From Nocardioides soli (GTDB lineage: Bacteria > Actinomycetota > Actinomycetes > Propionibacteriales > Nocardioidaceae), in assembly GCF_014191495.1 (NCBI RefSeq), contig NZ_JACHWR010000003.1:248501-312500 (forward strand): a stretch of DNA of 64,000 nucleotides, given 5' to 3'. Position 1 is the first letter of the stretch. The number at the start of each line of letters is the position of its first letter. This document shows, piece by piece, positions 15,593 to 24,257 of this stretch. Under the pieces are notes generated by a model, which was given only the letters and a program-made list of their open reading frames with translations, had not been told where the DNA came from and did not search any database. Made by a program: the position numbers and the translations under genes.

Positions 15593-16063
15593 ATGACGTT
15601 GCTGCTGTCCCTGGTGCTGCCGGTGCTCGTGGCCGCCCCGGCCGCACCACCTGCGATCGAGGCCGCCGCCGTGCTGCATGCCTGGGACGCGCGACGCGCG
15701 ACGGCGTGGGCCGACGGCGACGTGACCGCGCTGCGGTCCCTCTACGTGCCGGGGTCGGCGACCGGCCGGGCCGACGTCGCGATGCTGCGCGCGTGGGTGG
15801 CCCGCGGCCTGCGGGTCGAGGGGTCGTCGATGCAGCTGCTGCGCGTCGAGGTACGTCGGGCGGACGGGTCGCGCCTGACGCTGGTCGTCACCGACCGGCT
15901 CGTCGGGGCGGTCGCCGTCGGCCCCGGCGTACGCCGCCCGCTGCCGCGGGACCGGGCCTCGACCCGGCGGATCGTGCTGGTGCGCCGAGCGGGGGAGTGG
16001 CGCGTGGTTCAGGCGAGCCCGGTGCGGACCACCTCGTGGACGGTGCGGTCGCGGAAGGAGTAG
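15593..16063 (+). CDS. Small secreted protein of unknown function
   Basis: 156 residues with a clear signal peptide (MTLLLSLVLPVLVAAPAAPPA). The mature part begins IEAAAVLHAWDARRATAWADGDVTALRSLYVPGSATGRADVAML and resembles an NTF2/SnoaL-like cone fold, with a closing strand EWRVVQASPV; that assignment is by pattern only. The ATG follows GGAGAGGGG. It is divergent from lipB and its last 55 bases overlap the convergent TIGR01777 gene, which is unusual but both frames have convincing protein character. Confidence 0.6.
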   Translation: MTLLLSLVLPVLVAAPAAPPAIEAAAVLHAWDARRATAWADGDVTALRSLYVPGSATGRADVAMLRAWVARGLRVEGSSMQLLRVEVRRADGSRLTLVVTDRLVGAVAVGPGVRRPLPRDRASTRRIVLVRRAGEWRVVQASPVRTTSWTVRSRKE

Positions 16064-16908
16064 CCCGTCGCCTCGAGGACCGTCGGCCGCAGGTTGATCG
16101 AGCCGAGCACCTCGCCGGACACCGGGCCGGCGCCGACCCTGATCGCGAACGCCGGCGCGGGCAGCAGCGCGCGGCGGCCGAGCGCCCGGGCGAGGGCCTC
16201 GGTGAACTCGGCGTTCGTCGGGGTCTGCGGGCAGCACAGGTTCACCGGCCCGGAGACGTCGTCGAGCTCGGCCAGGTGTGCCGCTGCGCCCACCCAGTCG
16301 CGCAGCGAGATCATCGCCATCCGCTGCCGGCCGCTGCCCAGCCGGCCACCCAGGCCGGCTCGGAAGAGCAGTCGCAGCTGCTTGAGCGGCGCCGCGCGGC
16401 GGTCCATGACCGGCGAGGTGCGCAGCACGCAGACGCGGGCACCCGCGGCGACGGCCGGGGCCGTGGCGTCCTGCCACTCCCGGGTCACGCCGGTCATCAG
16501 GCTCTCGCCGCGGCTGTCGGACTCCTCGGTCACGACATCCTGCCCGTGGTCGCCGTACCACGCGATCGCGTTGCCGGCGAGGTACGCGGGACGCCGCTCG
16601 CTGGTCGCGACCGCCTCGGCCAGCACCCGGGTGGTGGTCACCCGGCTGGCCCGAAGCTCCCGCGCCCAGCGGCGCGAGTGGGGGTTGCCGATCGTGGGCG
16701 TGCCGGCGAGGTTGACGACGACGTCGGCGGACTCGATCACGGCGCGGTCGTAGACCCCGGCGTACGGGTCCCAGCTCGACTCGTCCGGCGCCGACGTCGG
16801 ACGCCGGGTGAGCGCCACCACCGCGTGCCCGCGCCCGACCAGCTCCTCGGAGAGATGGCGCCCGAGGAAGCCCGAGGCGCCCGCGATCACGACGGTCCTG
16901 GTGTCCAC
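16009..16908 (-). CDS. TIGR01777-family NAD(P)-dependent epimerase/oxidoreductase
   Basis: A 299-residue extended-SDR protein (YfcH/SulA group). It has an N-terminal Rossmann nucleotide site VIAGASGFLGRHLSEEL (about residues 5-21), VVNLAGTPIG-like NLAGTP (about 66), the NAIAWYGD active-site region, and the C-terminal DUF1731 part with LGSINLRPTVLEATGYSF. Substrate not known. It lies between lipB and the E2 gene, as Rv2216 does in M. tuberculosis, so it is part of the conserved lipoate neighbourhood. The GTG at 16908 follows a GGGTGGGGG purine run. Confidence 0.85.
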   Translation of the reverse strand: MDTRTVVIAGASGFLGRHLSEELVGRGHAVVALTRRPTSAPDESSWDPYAGVYDRAVIESADVVVNLAGTPTIGNPHSRRWARELRASRVTTTRVLAEAVATSERRPAYLAGNAIAWYGDHGQDVVTEESDSRGESLMTGVTREWQDATAPAVAAGARVCVLRTSPVMDRRAAPLKQLRLLFRAGLGGRLGSGRQRMAMISLRDWVGAAAHLAELDDVSGPVNLCCPQTPTNAEFTEALARALGRRALLPAPAFAIRVGAGPVSGEVLGSINLRPTVLEATGYSFRDRTVHEVVRTGLA

Positions 16909-16928
16909 GCCCCCACCCTGCCATGCCC

Positions 16929-17000
16929 CGAAATGCCGAGTAGGCACCAGATTTCAGCTGGGGCTGAAATCTGGCGCCTACTCGGGTGAAATCTGGCGCC
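16929..17000. repeat. Dispersed palindromic repeat, locus 1
   Basis: A 23-bp inverted repeat (16936-16958 against 16963-16985) with one mismatch and a 4-nt loop, followed by a third direct copy of TGAAATCTGGCGCC (16965-16978 and 16987-17000). The 28 bases at 16929-16956 match the minus strand of 37228-37255 with three differences. It lies between the E2 stop and the TIGR01777 start. It may also terminate transcription, but its recurrence makes it a repeat family. Confidence 0.85.
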
Positions 17001-17010
17001 GGGTCGGCGG

Positions 17011-18798
17011 TCAGACCTCGAAGTGACCGGCCTCCAGGCGCTGCTTGACCTCGCGGAGGAAGCGGCCGGCGTCGGCGCCGTCGACCAGCTGGTGGTCGTA
17101 GGTCAGGGACAGGTAGACCATGTAGCGCACGGCGATCGTCTCGCCGAGGTTCGGGTCGTCGATGACCACCGGGCGCTTGACGACCGCGCCGGGGCCGAGG
17201 ATCGCGACCTGCGGCTTGTTGATGATCGGGGTGTCGAAGAGCGCCCCGAAGCTGCCCAGGTTGGTGATCGTGAAGGTGCCGCCGGAGAGCTCGTCGGGCC
17301 CGATCTTGTTGGTGCGGGTCCGCTCGGCGACGTCGGCGATCTTCTTCGCCAGGCCGGCCACCGACAGGTCGCCGGCGTCCTTGATCACCGGGGTGAGCAG
17401 GCCCTTCTCGGTGTCGACCGCGAACGCGACGTGCTCGCGGTCGAAGTAGGTGACCTCACCGGCCTCGGTGTCGAGGGTGGCGTTCAGCGCCGGGTGCTGC
17501 TTGAGCGAGTCGATCGCCGCCTTGGCGAAGAACGGCAGGTACGTCAGCTTCGCGCCCTCCCGCGCCAGGAAGTCGTCCTTCACCGCCTCGCGCAGGCGGG
17601 CGATGTTGGTGACGTCGACCTCGACGACCTGGGTCAGCTGGGCCGAGGACTGCAGCGAGTCGCGCATCCGCTCCGCGATGATCTTGCGCAGCCGCGAGAT
17701 CTTCTCGGTCTTGCCGCGTAGCGGCGACGGCTGCACGGGCACCGGGGCCGCGGCCGGGGCGGCCGCCGGAGCGGCGGGAGCCGCCGCGGCAGGGGCCGCC
17801 GGCGCCGCGGGGGCCGCCGGCTGGCGGGCGTCGAGCACGTCCTGCTTGCGGATCCGACCGCCGACGCCGGTGCCGCGCACCGTCGCCAGGTCGACGCCGT
17901 GCTGTGCCGCGAGCTTGCGGACCAGCGGGGTCACGTAGCCGGGGCCGTCGGAGTCGGCCGCCGCGGGCGCGGCGGGAGCCGGGGCGGGGGTCGCCGCGGC
18001 CGGGGCCGGAGCGGCGGGGGCGGCCGGCGCGGGCGCCGGCTCGGGCTCGGGCTCGGGCGCCTGCTGCGGCTCGGGCTCCGGTGCCTTCTCGGGCTCGGGC
18101 TGGGCCTGCTGCTGGGTCTGCTGCGGGGCCTGCTGGGCGGGCGCGGCGGAGGCGTCCCCGATCACGGCCAGCTCGGCGCCGACCTCGACAGTCTCGTCCT
18201 CCTGCACCTTGACCTCGAGCAGGGTGCCGGCGACCGGGGAGGGGATCTCGGTGTCGACCTTGTCGGTGGAGACCTCGAGCAGCGGCTCGTCGACGGCGAC
18301 GTCGTCGCCGACCGACTTCAGCCAGCGGGTGACGGTGCCCTCGGTCACCGACTCGCCGAGGGCGGGCAGAGTGACCGACGTGCCGCCGCCGGAACCGCCG
18401 GTCGGCTCGGCCTCGGCCGCGGGCTGCTCGGGGGCCGGCGTGGTCGCTGCGGGCTGCTCGGCCGGCGCGGGCTCCGGTGCCGGCTCGGGCTCGGGCTGGG
18501 ATTCCTGCTGCTGCTCCTGCTGCGGCTCGGCGGCCTGCTCCTGCGAGCCCGAGGACTCGCCCGCGTCGCCGATGACCGCCAGCACGGCGCCGACCTCGAC
18601 GGTGTCGTCCTCGTTGGCCTTGATCTCGAGCAGGGTGCCGGCCACGGGGGAGGGGATCTCGGTGTCGACCTTGTCGGTGGAGACCTCCAGCAGCGGCTCG
18701 TCGACCGCGACCGTGTCGCCGACCTGCTTGAGCCAGCGGGTGACGGTGCCTTCGGTGACTGACTCGCCGAGTGCCGGGAGGTTGACTTCGGTGGCCAT
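17011..18798 (-). CDS. sucB: Dihydrolipoamide acyltransferase (E2) with two lipoyl domains
   Basis: The E2 core of a 2-oxoacid dehydrogenase complex. Of 595 residues, two lipoyl domains (about 3-76 and 130-205) each contain STDKVDTEIPSPVAGTLLE with the lipoylated Lys. They are separated by Gln/Pro/Ala/Glu-rich swinging linkers. The E3/E1-binding domain (about 284-322, VTPLVRKLAAQHGV) and the catalytic domain (about 360-595) with YDHQLVDGADAGRFL follow. Databases usually name this form the succinyltransferase, but in mycobacteria the matching protein (DlaT) serves pyruvate dehydrogenase, so substrate specificity is uncertain. It lies downstream of lpdA on the same strand, with an AAGGAA ribosome site before ATG 18798. 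Confidence 0.93.
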   Translation of the reverse strand: MATEVNLPALGESVTEGTVTRWLKQVGDTVAVDEPLLEVSTDKVDTEIPSPVAGTLLEIKANEDDTVEVGAVLAVIGDAGESSGSQEQAAEPQQEQQQESQPEPEPAPEPAPAEQPAATTPAPEQPAAEAEPTGGSGGGTSVTLPALGESVTEGTVTRWLKSVGDDVAVDEPLLEVSTDKVDTEIPSPVAGTLLEVKVQEDETVEVGAELAVIGDASAAPAQQAPQQTQQQAQPEPEKAPEPEPQQAPEPEPEPAPAPAAPAAPAPAAATPAPAPAAPAAADSDGPGYVTPLVRKLAAQHGVDLATVRGTGVGGRIRKQDVLDARQPAAPAAPAAPAAAAPAAPAAAPAAAPVPVQPSPLRGKTEKISRLRKIIAERMRDSLQSSAQLTQVVEVDVTNIARLREAVKDDFLAREGAKLTYLPFFAKAAIDSLKQHPALNATLDTEAGEVTYFDREHVAFAVDTEKGLLTPVIKDAGDLSVAGLAKKIADVAERTRTNKIGPDELSGGTFTITNLGSFGALFDTPIINKPQVAILGPGAVVKRPVVIDDPNLGETIAVRYMVYLSLTYDHQLVDGADAGRFLREVKQRLEAGHFEV

Positions 18799-18853
18799 GG
18801 AGTTCCTTCGCTTCGAGTGCTGAGTCTTGTTCTGGACGTCTGGTTCTGGACGG

Positions 18854-20245
18854 TCAGGAATGTGCGTGCAGGGGCTTGCCCGCGAGCGCGAGGTGCGCCT
18901 CGCCCAGGGCTTCGTTCTGCGTGGGGTGGGCGTGCACGAGCGGCGCCACGTCGTCGGCGTACGCCTCCCAGTTGTAGATCAGCTGGGCCTCGCCGATCAG
19001 CTCGCCGACCCGGTCGCCGACCAGGTGCACGCCGACCACCGGCCCGTCCTTGCGGCGGACCAGCTTGACGAAGCCCTGCGTCTTGAGGATCTGGCTCTTG
19101 CCGTTGCCGCCGAGGTCGTAGGTCACGGTCTCGACGCCGTCGTCACCGTACGTCGTGCGCGCCTGCGCCTCGTCGAGGCCGACGGAGGCGACCTCGGGGT
19201 GGGAGTAGGTGACCCGCGGGATGCCGGCCTCGTCGATCGGAGTCGGGTCGAGCCCGGCGATGTCCTCGGCCACGAGGATGCCTTGCTGGAAGCCGCGGTG
19301 CGCGAGCTGGAGGCCGGGCACGATGTCGCCGACGGCGTACACGCCGTCGAGGTTGGTGCGGCAGCGCTCGTCGGCGAGCACGAAGCCGCGGTCCATCGCG
19401 ACGCCCTGCTCGTCGTACCCGAGCCCCTCGGTGACCGGTCCGCGACCGACGGCGACGAGCAGCAGCTCGGCCTCGATCACGCTCTGCTCACCGTCGGCTC
19501 CCTCGACGGTCACGGCGACGCTGGCGTCGGTGGTCTTCACGCTCCGGAAGGAGGTGCCCGTGCGGAACGCGATCTTGCGCTTGCGGAACGCCCGCTCGAG
19601 CGCCTTCGACGACGCCTCGTCCTCGGCCGCGAGCAGCCGGGGCAGGGCCTCGACGATGGTGACCTCGGCCCCGAAGCTGCGCCAGACGCTCGCGAACTCG
19701 CAGCCGATCACGCCGCCGCCGAGCACGACCACCGAGGCCGGCACCCGGTCGAGCCGGAGCGCCTGCTCGGAGGTGATCACGCGCTCGCCGTCGATCTCGA
19801 GGTCGGGGAGGCTCTTGGAGTAGGAGCCGGAGGCGAGCACCACGTGCGTGCCGGTGTACGCCGTGCCGTCGACGGTCACCTCACGCGGGCCGGTGAGTCG
19901 GCCGGCGCCCTCGATCACGGTGATGCCGCGGCCCTTGATCAGGCCCGTCAGGCCCTTGAAGAGCCGCGAGACGACCCCGTCCTTGTAGGCGTTGACGCCA
20001 GCCATGTCGACGCCCTCCAGCGTGGCCCGCACGCCGAACTGCCCCGACTCGCGCGTCTGGTCGGCCACCTCGGCTGCGTGCAGCAGCGCCTTGGTCGGGA
20101 TGCAGCCCACGTGCAGGCAGGTGCCGCCGAGGTTGCCCTTCTCGACGAGTCCGACCTTCAGACCCAGCTGGGCCGCCCGGAGAGCACAGGCATAGCCGCC
20201 CGAACCGGCACCGAGGATGAGTACGTCGAAGTCGGGATCGGCCAC
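18854..20245 (-). CDS. lpdA: Dihydrolipoyl dehydrogenase (E3)
   Basis: A flavoprotein that reoxidises dihydrolipoyl groups with NAD+. The 463 residues show the FAD Rossmann motif LILGAGSGGYACA, the redox disulfide Cys43/Cys48 (CLHVGCIP), the NAD motif VVVLGGGVIGCEFASVW, the second FAD motif GVYAVGD and the C-terminal catalytic His-Glu in HAHPTQNEALGEA. It starts at GTG 20245. It is followed 55 nt later by the E2 gene and forms an E3-E2 operon, with lipoate biosynthesis close by. Confidence 0.97.
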   Translation of the reverse strand: MADPDFDVLILGAGSGGYACALRAAQLGLKVGLVEKGNLGGTCLHVGCIPTKALLHAAEVADQTRESGQFGVRATLEGVDMAGVNAYKDGVVSRLFKGLTGLIKGRGITVIEGAGRLTGPREVTVDGTAYTGTHVVLASGSYSKSLPDLEIDGERVITSEQALRLDRVPASVVVLGGGVIGCEFASVWRSFGAEVTIVEALPRLLAAEDEASSKALERAFRKRKIAFRTGTSFRSVKTTDASVAVTVEGADGEQSVIEAELLLVAVGRGPVTEGLGYDEQGVAMDRGFVLADERCRTNLDGVYAVGDIVPGLQLAHRGFQQGILVAEDIAGLDPTPIDEAGIPRVTYSHPEVASVGLDEAQARTTYGDDGVETVTYDLGGNGKSQILKTQGFVKLVRRKDGPVVGVHLVGDRVGELIGEAQLIYNWEAYADDVAPLVHAHPTQNEALGEAHLALAGKPLHAHS

Positions 20246-20360
20246 GGGCCCATCTTTGCACTTCTGACCCGCCAGTCCACACCGGCCTCCCGACTACCGA
20301 GCGGTCACCACCGGCGTGGAACCGCGACGCTGCGTGGCGGGTGTTGGCACACTTGACCAC

Positions 20361-20729
20361 ATGTCATGGATGGACCGCTTTCGCCGTGGGTCGAAGGTGC
20401 GGATGAGCGCCCCGGCGCAGGACGCCGCCCGCACCGGCTCGACCCGGGTGCGCGCCTCGGACTCGATGGACGTCGGGCACCTCTACACCTGGGTCGCCGA
20501 GCGCCGCGGGGTCGAGGGCTTCGTCGAGCCGCGGACGGCGGTCAGCGACGTGACCCTGCTCCTCGTCGCCCATGACGGCGAGTGGACCCGGCGCCGGGTG
20601 CCGTCGGCGAAGTGGGCCCACGAGTTCTGCAACAAGCAGCAGATCCCGTCGTACGACGCCGCCGTGGTCGGGATCCCGCAGCGGATGCGCGACTACAACC
20701 GGCGCAAGAAGCTGCAGGGCGGGGCGTAG
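20361..20729 (+). CDS. Conserved small protein next to lpdA, function unknown
   Basis: A 122-residue soluble protein with a basic start (MSWMDRFRRGSKVRMSAP). It has WVAERRGVEGFVEPRTAVSDVTLLLVAHDGEWTRRRV and a basic end DYNRRKKLQGG. No catalytic motif recognised. It is divergent from lpdA and convergent with pepA (33 nt gap). Codon use and absence of stop codons across the frame support a real gene. It is not obviously secreted. The upstream ATG in the same frame (20316) is less likely because it overlaps the putative promoter region. Confidence 0.65.
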   Translation: MSWMDRFRRGSKVRMSAPAQDAARTGSTRVRASDSMDVGHLYTWVAERRGVEGFVEPRTAVSDVTLLLVAHDGEWTRRRVPSAKWAHEFCNKQQIPSYDAAVVGIPQRMRDYNRRKKLQGGA

Positions 20730-20762
20730 CTGCTCCCTCCGACTGACTACCCGGCCGACCGA

Positions 20763-22280
20763 CTACCGCGCCGCTACCAACGCCCGCGCGTAGTCGACCA
20801 GCGTGCCGACGGCGACGCCGGTGCCGCCGCTGGTCACGTGACCCCAGGGGCCGCCGGAGTTGAACGACGGGCCGGCGATGTCGAGGTGCGCCCACGGCAG
20901 CCCGCCGGTGAACTCGCGCAGGAACGCCGCGGCGTACAGCCCGCCGCCCCACCGGATCCAGTCGTGCTGGGAGAGGTCGGCGACCTTGCTGCTGCGGATC
21001 CGCTCGTTCATCGCCTCGGGGATCGGCATCGGCCACATCTCCTCGCCGGCGGTCGCCGCGGCCGCGAGCACGTCGTCGACGACGTCGGGGGAGCCCATCA
21101 CCCCGGCGACCCGGTCGCCGAGCGCGACGACCATGTGCCCGGTCAGGGTGGCGACGTCGACCAGCACGTCGGGCCGCTGCTCGGTCGCGCGCACCAGCGC
21201 GTCGGCGAGGATCAGTCGGCCCTCGGCGTCGGTGTTCTGGATCTCCACGGTGGTGCCGCCGTACTGCGTGAGCACGTCGCCGGGCCGGATCGCGCTGCCG
21301 GAGAGCATGTTCTCGGCCATCGGTACGAACGTGCTGACCTTGAGCGGCAGGCCGAGCGTCGCGATCGCGTACGTCGCCTGCACGACGGCGGCCGCCCCCG
21401 CCATGTCGGACTTCATCTCGCCCATGCTCTGCGCGGGTTTGATCGTCAGGCCGCCGGAGTCGAAGGTGATGCCCTTGCCCACCAGCGCCAGGTGGTGCTT
21501 GGCGCCGCGGGGGGAGTAGCTGAGCTCGACCAGTCGCGGCGCCGCGGAGGAGCCGGCACCGACGCCGAGGATGCCCCCGCAGCCCAGCTCGGCGAGCGTC
21601 TGCTCGTCGTACACCTTGATCGCGATCTTCGGGGCGCCGCGACCGCGCGTCAGCTCCTTGGTCGCGGCGGCGACGGTGTCGGCGAACGCCGGCGGCGTCA
21701 GGTCGCCCGGAGGGGTGTTCACCCAGTCGCGGGTGACGGCGACGGCGCGGGCGACGACCTGCGCCTCCTCGAACGCCGCGACCGCCTCCTTGCGGCGGGC
21801 GACCTCGCTGAGCACGACCACCTCGCCGGGGGCCGAGTCCTTTCCGTCCTTCTTCGCCGGGCCGGACTTGTAGGCGGTGAAGGTGTAGCCACCCAGGAGG
21901 TGCCCCTCGGTCACCGCGCGGACCAGCTCCGGGGAGCCCGCGGGCAGCGCGAGGGCGACCGACGCCGCGTTGCCGACCGAGCGGCCGGCCACGCCGGCGG
22001 CCCGGCGTACGGTCGTGGGGTCGACCTTCTTGCCCAGGCCGACCAGCACCAGCAGCGGCGAGCCGAGGGCGCCGGCGGTCGGCACCTTGACCGCCTCGCC
22101 GGCCTTGCCGGTCACGCCGAGCGTCGCGAGCAGCGGCCGCAGCTTGCGTCCGTAGGCCTTCGCGACGTCGGCGCCGCCGTCGGCCAGCTCGGGGCCCTTG
22201 GCGCCTTGCACGACGCCGATCACCACCGCATCGCACTTGGTCTTCGCGGGGCTGGCGCTGCGCAGGGTGTACGTCGTCAC
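20763..22280 (-). CDS. pepA: Leucyl aminopeptidase (M17)
   Basis: A 505-residue cytosolic dimetal aminopeptidase that removes N-terminal residues and serves peptide turnover. The N-terminal macrodomain-like half is followed by the M17 catalytic half with VGKGITFDSGGLTIKP (metal-binding Lys/Asp), SDMAGAAAV, and the signature NTDAEGRLILADAL, then the glycine-rich SFNSGGPWGHVTSGGTGV end. The GTG at 22280 is preceded at 6 nt by minus-strand TATCCT (22287-22292). The gene is divergent from gcvT; both appear leaderless. The same pair is close together in mycobacteria. Confidence 0.95.
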   Translation of the reverse strand: MTTYTLRSASPAKTKCDAVVIGVVQGAKGPELADGGADVAKAYGRKLRPLLATLGVTGKAGEAVKVPTAGALGSPLLVLVGLGKKVDPTTVRRAAGVAGRSVGNAASVALALPAGSPELVRAVTEGHLLGGYTFTAYKSGPAKKDGKDSAPGEVVVLSEVARRKEAVAAFEEAQVVARAVAVTRDWVNTPPGDLTPPAFADTVAAATKELTRGRGAPKIAIKVYDEQTLAELGCGGILGVGAGSSAAPRLVELSYSPRGAKHHLALVGKGITFDSGGLTIKPAQSMGEMKSDMAGAAAVVQATYAIATLGLPLKVSTFVPMAENMLSGSAIRPGDVLTQYGGTTVEIQNTDAEGRLILADALVRATEQRPDVLVDVATLTGHMVVALGDRVAGVMGSPDVVDDVLAAAATAGEEMWPMPIPEAMNERIRSSKVADLSQHDWIRWGGGLYAAAFLREFTGGLPWAHLDIAGPSFNSGGPWGHVTSGGTGVAVGTLVDYARALVAAR

Positions 22281-22286
22281 CGGGGC

Positions 22287-22340
22287 AGGATAGTGCGGAC
22301 CTGCCGAGGTGCGCGCTCCTCCCGGGCGCTCGGCTAGGGT
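22287..22340. promoter_or_regulatory. Divergent leaderless promoters of pepA and gcvT
   Basis: The minus-strand TATCCT at 22287-22292 lies 6 nt before the pepA GTG. The plus-strand TAGGGT at 22335-22340 lies 6 nt before the gcvT ATG. Only 66 bases separate the two start codons, so both -35 regions lie in the shared spacer. No riboswitch could fit upstream of gcvT. Confidence 0.6.
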
Positions 22341-22346
22341 CGCCAC

Positions 22347-23450
22347 ATGGCCGACCTCCTCCACTCGCCACTCCACGACCGGCACGAGGCGTCGGGTGCC
22401 AAGTTCGGGGAGTTCGGTGGCTGGTCGATGCCGCTGGAGTACCCCACCGGCGTGGTCAAGGAGCACACCGCGGTCCGCGAGGGCGTCGGCGTCTTCGACG
22501 TCAGCCACCTGGGCAAGGCCGTGGTGGCCGGCCCGGGTGCGGCCGCCTTCGTGAACAGCACGCTCACCAACGACCTCGGGCGCATCGCCCCCGGCCAGGC
22601 GCAGTACACGCTGTGCTGCGACGACGAGACCGGCGGCGTGGTCGACGACCTGATCGCTTACCTGTACGACGACGAGCGGGTGCTGCTGGTGCCGAACGCC
22701 GCGAACACCGCCGAGGTCGTGCGCCGGCTCACCGCGGCAGCGCCGGAGGGCGTGACCGTCACCGACGAGCACCGCGACCACGTGGTGCTCGCCGTGCAGG
22801 GCCCGCGGTCCGACGAGGTGCTCGGCGCGCTCGGGCTGCCGGTCGGGCACGACTACATGTCCTTCGGGGTCGCTCCCTTCGAGGGCGCGGACGTCGTGGT
22901 GTGCCGCACCGGCTACACCGGCGAGCGCGGCTACGAGCTGATCGCGCCGAACGCCGTCGCCGGCGCGCTCTGGGACGCCATCCTCGCCGCGGGCGCGGAG
23001 CACGGCATCACGCCGTGCGGCCTGGGCGCCCGCGACACCCTGCGCACCGAGATGGGCTACCCGCTGCACGGCCAGGACATCTCCCTCGACGTCACGCCCA
23101 ACCAGGCCCGCATCGGCTGGGCGGTCGGCTGGAAGAAGGACGCCTTCTGGGGCCGCGACGTGCTGACCGCCGAGCGCGAGGCCGGTCCGGCGCGGGTGCT
23201 GCGCGGCATCGTCGCCACCGGCCGCGGCATCCCGCGCCCGCACATGTCGGTCAGCCTGACCGCCGACGTCCCTGTCGGCGAGGTCACCTCCGGCACGTTC
23301 TCGCCGACGCTGCGCAAGGGCATCGGGCTCGCGCTCGTCTCGTCCGCCGTGGCCCCCGACGCCGAGGTCGGCGTCGACATCCGCGGTCGGCGCGAGGTGT
23401 TCCAGCTGGTGAAGCCGCCGTTCCTCGACCCGTCCGTGCGGGAGGACTGA
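22347..23450 (+). CDS. gcvT: Aminomethyltransferase (glycine cleavage T protein)
   Basis: Transfers the methylene group from the aminomethyl-lipoyl H protein to tetrahydrofolate. The 367 residues open with the family's SPLHDRHEASGAKFGEFGGWSMP, continue with KEHTAVREGVGVFDVSHLGK and the folate-binding YTGERGYEL, and end with the barrel domain containing GEVTSGTFSPTLRKGIGLA. No other gcv genes are in the window, as in mycobacteria where gcvT stands apart. Probably leaderless. Confidence 0.96.
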   Translation: MADLLHSPLHDRHEASGAKFGEFGGWSMPLEYPTGVVKEHTAVREGVGVFDVSHLGKAVVAGPGAAAFVNSTLTNDLGRIAPGQAQYTLCCDDETGGVVDDLIAYLYDDERVLLVPNAANTAEVVRRLTAAAPEGVTVTDEHRDHVVLAVQGPRSDEVLGALGLPVGHDYMSFGVAPFEGADVVVCRTGYTGERGYELIAPNAVAGALWDAILAAGAEHGITPCGLGARDTLRTEMGYPLHGQDISLDVTPNQARIGWAVGWKKDAFWGRDVLTAEREAGPARVLRGIVATGRGIPRPHMSVSLTADVPVGEVTSGTFSPTLRKGIGLALVSSAVAPDAEVGVDIRGRREVFQLVKPPFLDPSVRED

Positions 23451-23453
23451 TCC

Positions 23454-23711
23454 GTGAACCTGCCCGACCAGCCGCCCACCTTCCGGCCCCCGAGCCCGGC
23501 CGAGCGTCCGTGGTGGTGGCGCCTCGAGAACGCCGCCGGAGCCGAGGTCGCCGTCGCGGGAGACCTCGCCGGCCAGCGCTTCGCCAGCCAGGCCGACGCC
23601 GAGTCCTGGGTGGGCGAGATCTGGTCGGAGCTCGCCGACCAGGGCGTCGACGCCGTCACGCTCTTCGAGCACGACCGGCAGGTCTACGGACCGATGTCGC
23701 TGCGGGCCTGA
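23454..23711 (+). CDS. Small conserved protein downstream of gcvT, function unknown
   Basis: 85 residues starting at GTG, 3 nt after the gcvT stop, so co-translated. The opening is Pro-rich (MNLPDQPPTFRPPSPAERPWWWRLENAAG), followed by a strand-helix pattern ending LFEHDRQVYGPMSL. No catalytic motif or membrane segment is seen. Its position suggests a role linked to gcvT, but the sequence does not show one. Confidence 0.65.
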   Translation: MNLPDQPPTFRPPSPAERPWWWRLENAAGAEVAVAGDLAGQRFASQADAESWVGEIWSELADQGVDAVTLFEHDRQVYGPMSLRA

Positions 23712-23744
23712 CGCGGCCCGTCGCGTTGGGGTCATGATGGCGGC

Positions 23745-24257
23745 ATGGCCGGGGACGACGCCGACTTCGCCGCCTACCTGGCGGCCCGGTGGCCGTCGGT
23801 CGTCCGCACTCTGATCCTGCTCGGCGGCCCGCCGGCGCAGGCCGAGGACGTCGCCCGCGACGCGCTCGCCCGCTGCTACGGCTCGTGGGAGCACGTCCGC
23901 CGCGAGGACGACGTCGACGCCTACGTCTACCGCACGGTCCTGGAGCGCTGGCGGCACGGCCGGCGGCACCGGGCGTTGGTGCCGCCGACGGTGCCAACGA
24001 CGGAGGCGGCGACAGTGCCGGCGACGGAGGCGGAGGGCGAGGAAACCGGTCCGGTGCGGCTGCGCCGGGCGCTGGAGGCCGAGCTCGACCGGCTGGCCGA
24101 GGAGCCACGCGAGGCGGTGGTGCTGCGGTTCGTCGCCGGGCTCGACGACGTTCAGGTGGCCGGTGCGCTCGACGTGCCGCTGGACGCGGCGCGGCAGCGG
24201 CTCACCCAGGCCCTCGCCGAGGTCGACCTCGACGCGCTGCGGGAGCTGGACCCGTGA
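23745..24257 (+). CDS. SigE-family ECF-like RNA polymerase sigma factor
   Basis: 170 residues with region 2 (FAAYLAARWPSVVRTLILLGGPPAQAEDVARDALARCYGSWEHVRREDDVDAYV split over residues 6-65) and region 4 (LDRLAEEPREAVVLRFVAGLDDVQVAGALDVPLDAARQRL, about 107-150). A low-complexity Thr/Glu linker (PTVPTTEAATVPATEAEGEE) joins them. It is the short actinobacterial SigE-family type (TIGR02983 group). It is coupled by GTGA to a membrane protein that is probably its anti-sigma factor or sensor. Confidence 0.85.
   Translation: MAGDDADFAAYLAARWPSVVRTLILLGGPPAQAEDVARDALARCYGSWEHVRREDDVDAYVYRTVLERWRHGRRHRALVPPTVPTTEAATVPATEAEGEETGPVRLRRALEAELDRLAEEPREAVVLRFVAGLDDVQVAGALDVPLDAARQRLTQALAEVDLDALRELDP

Noticed and set aside
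16009..16063. Frameshift or annotation clash where two convergent genes overlap by 55 bases
   Set aside because: Both frames stay protein-like to their stops (SDR end on one strand, strand-rich end on the other); overlap of convergent 3' ends is common here (also 4855-4858 and 61233-61261).
22281..22346. Glycine riboswitch upstream of gcvT
   Set aside because: The -10 element leaves only a 6-nt gap before the ATG, with no room for an aptamer.
22281..23969. Upstream extension of the pepA frame by over 500 codons
   Set aside because: It runs antisense to gcvT and lacks any aminopeptidase homology; the leaderless GTG at 22280 is the natural start.
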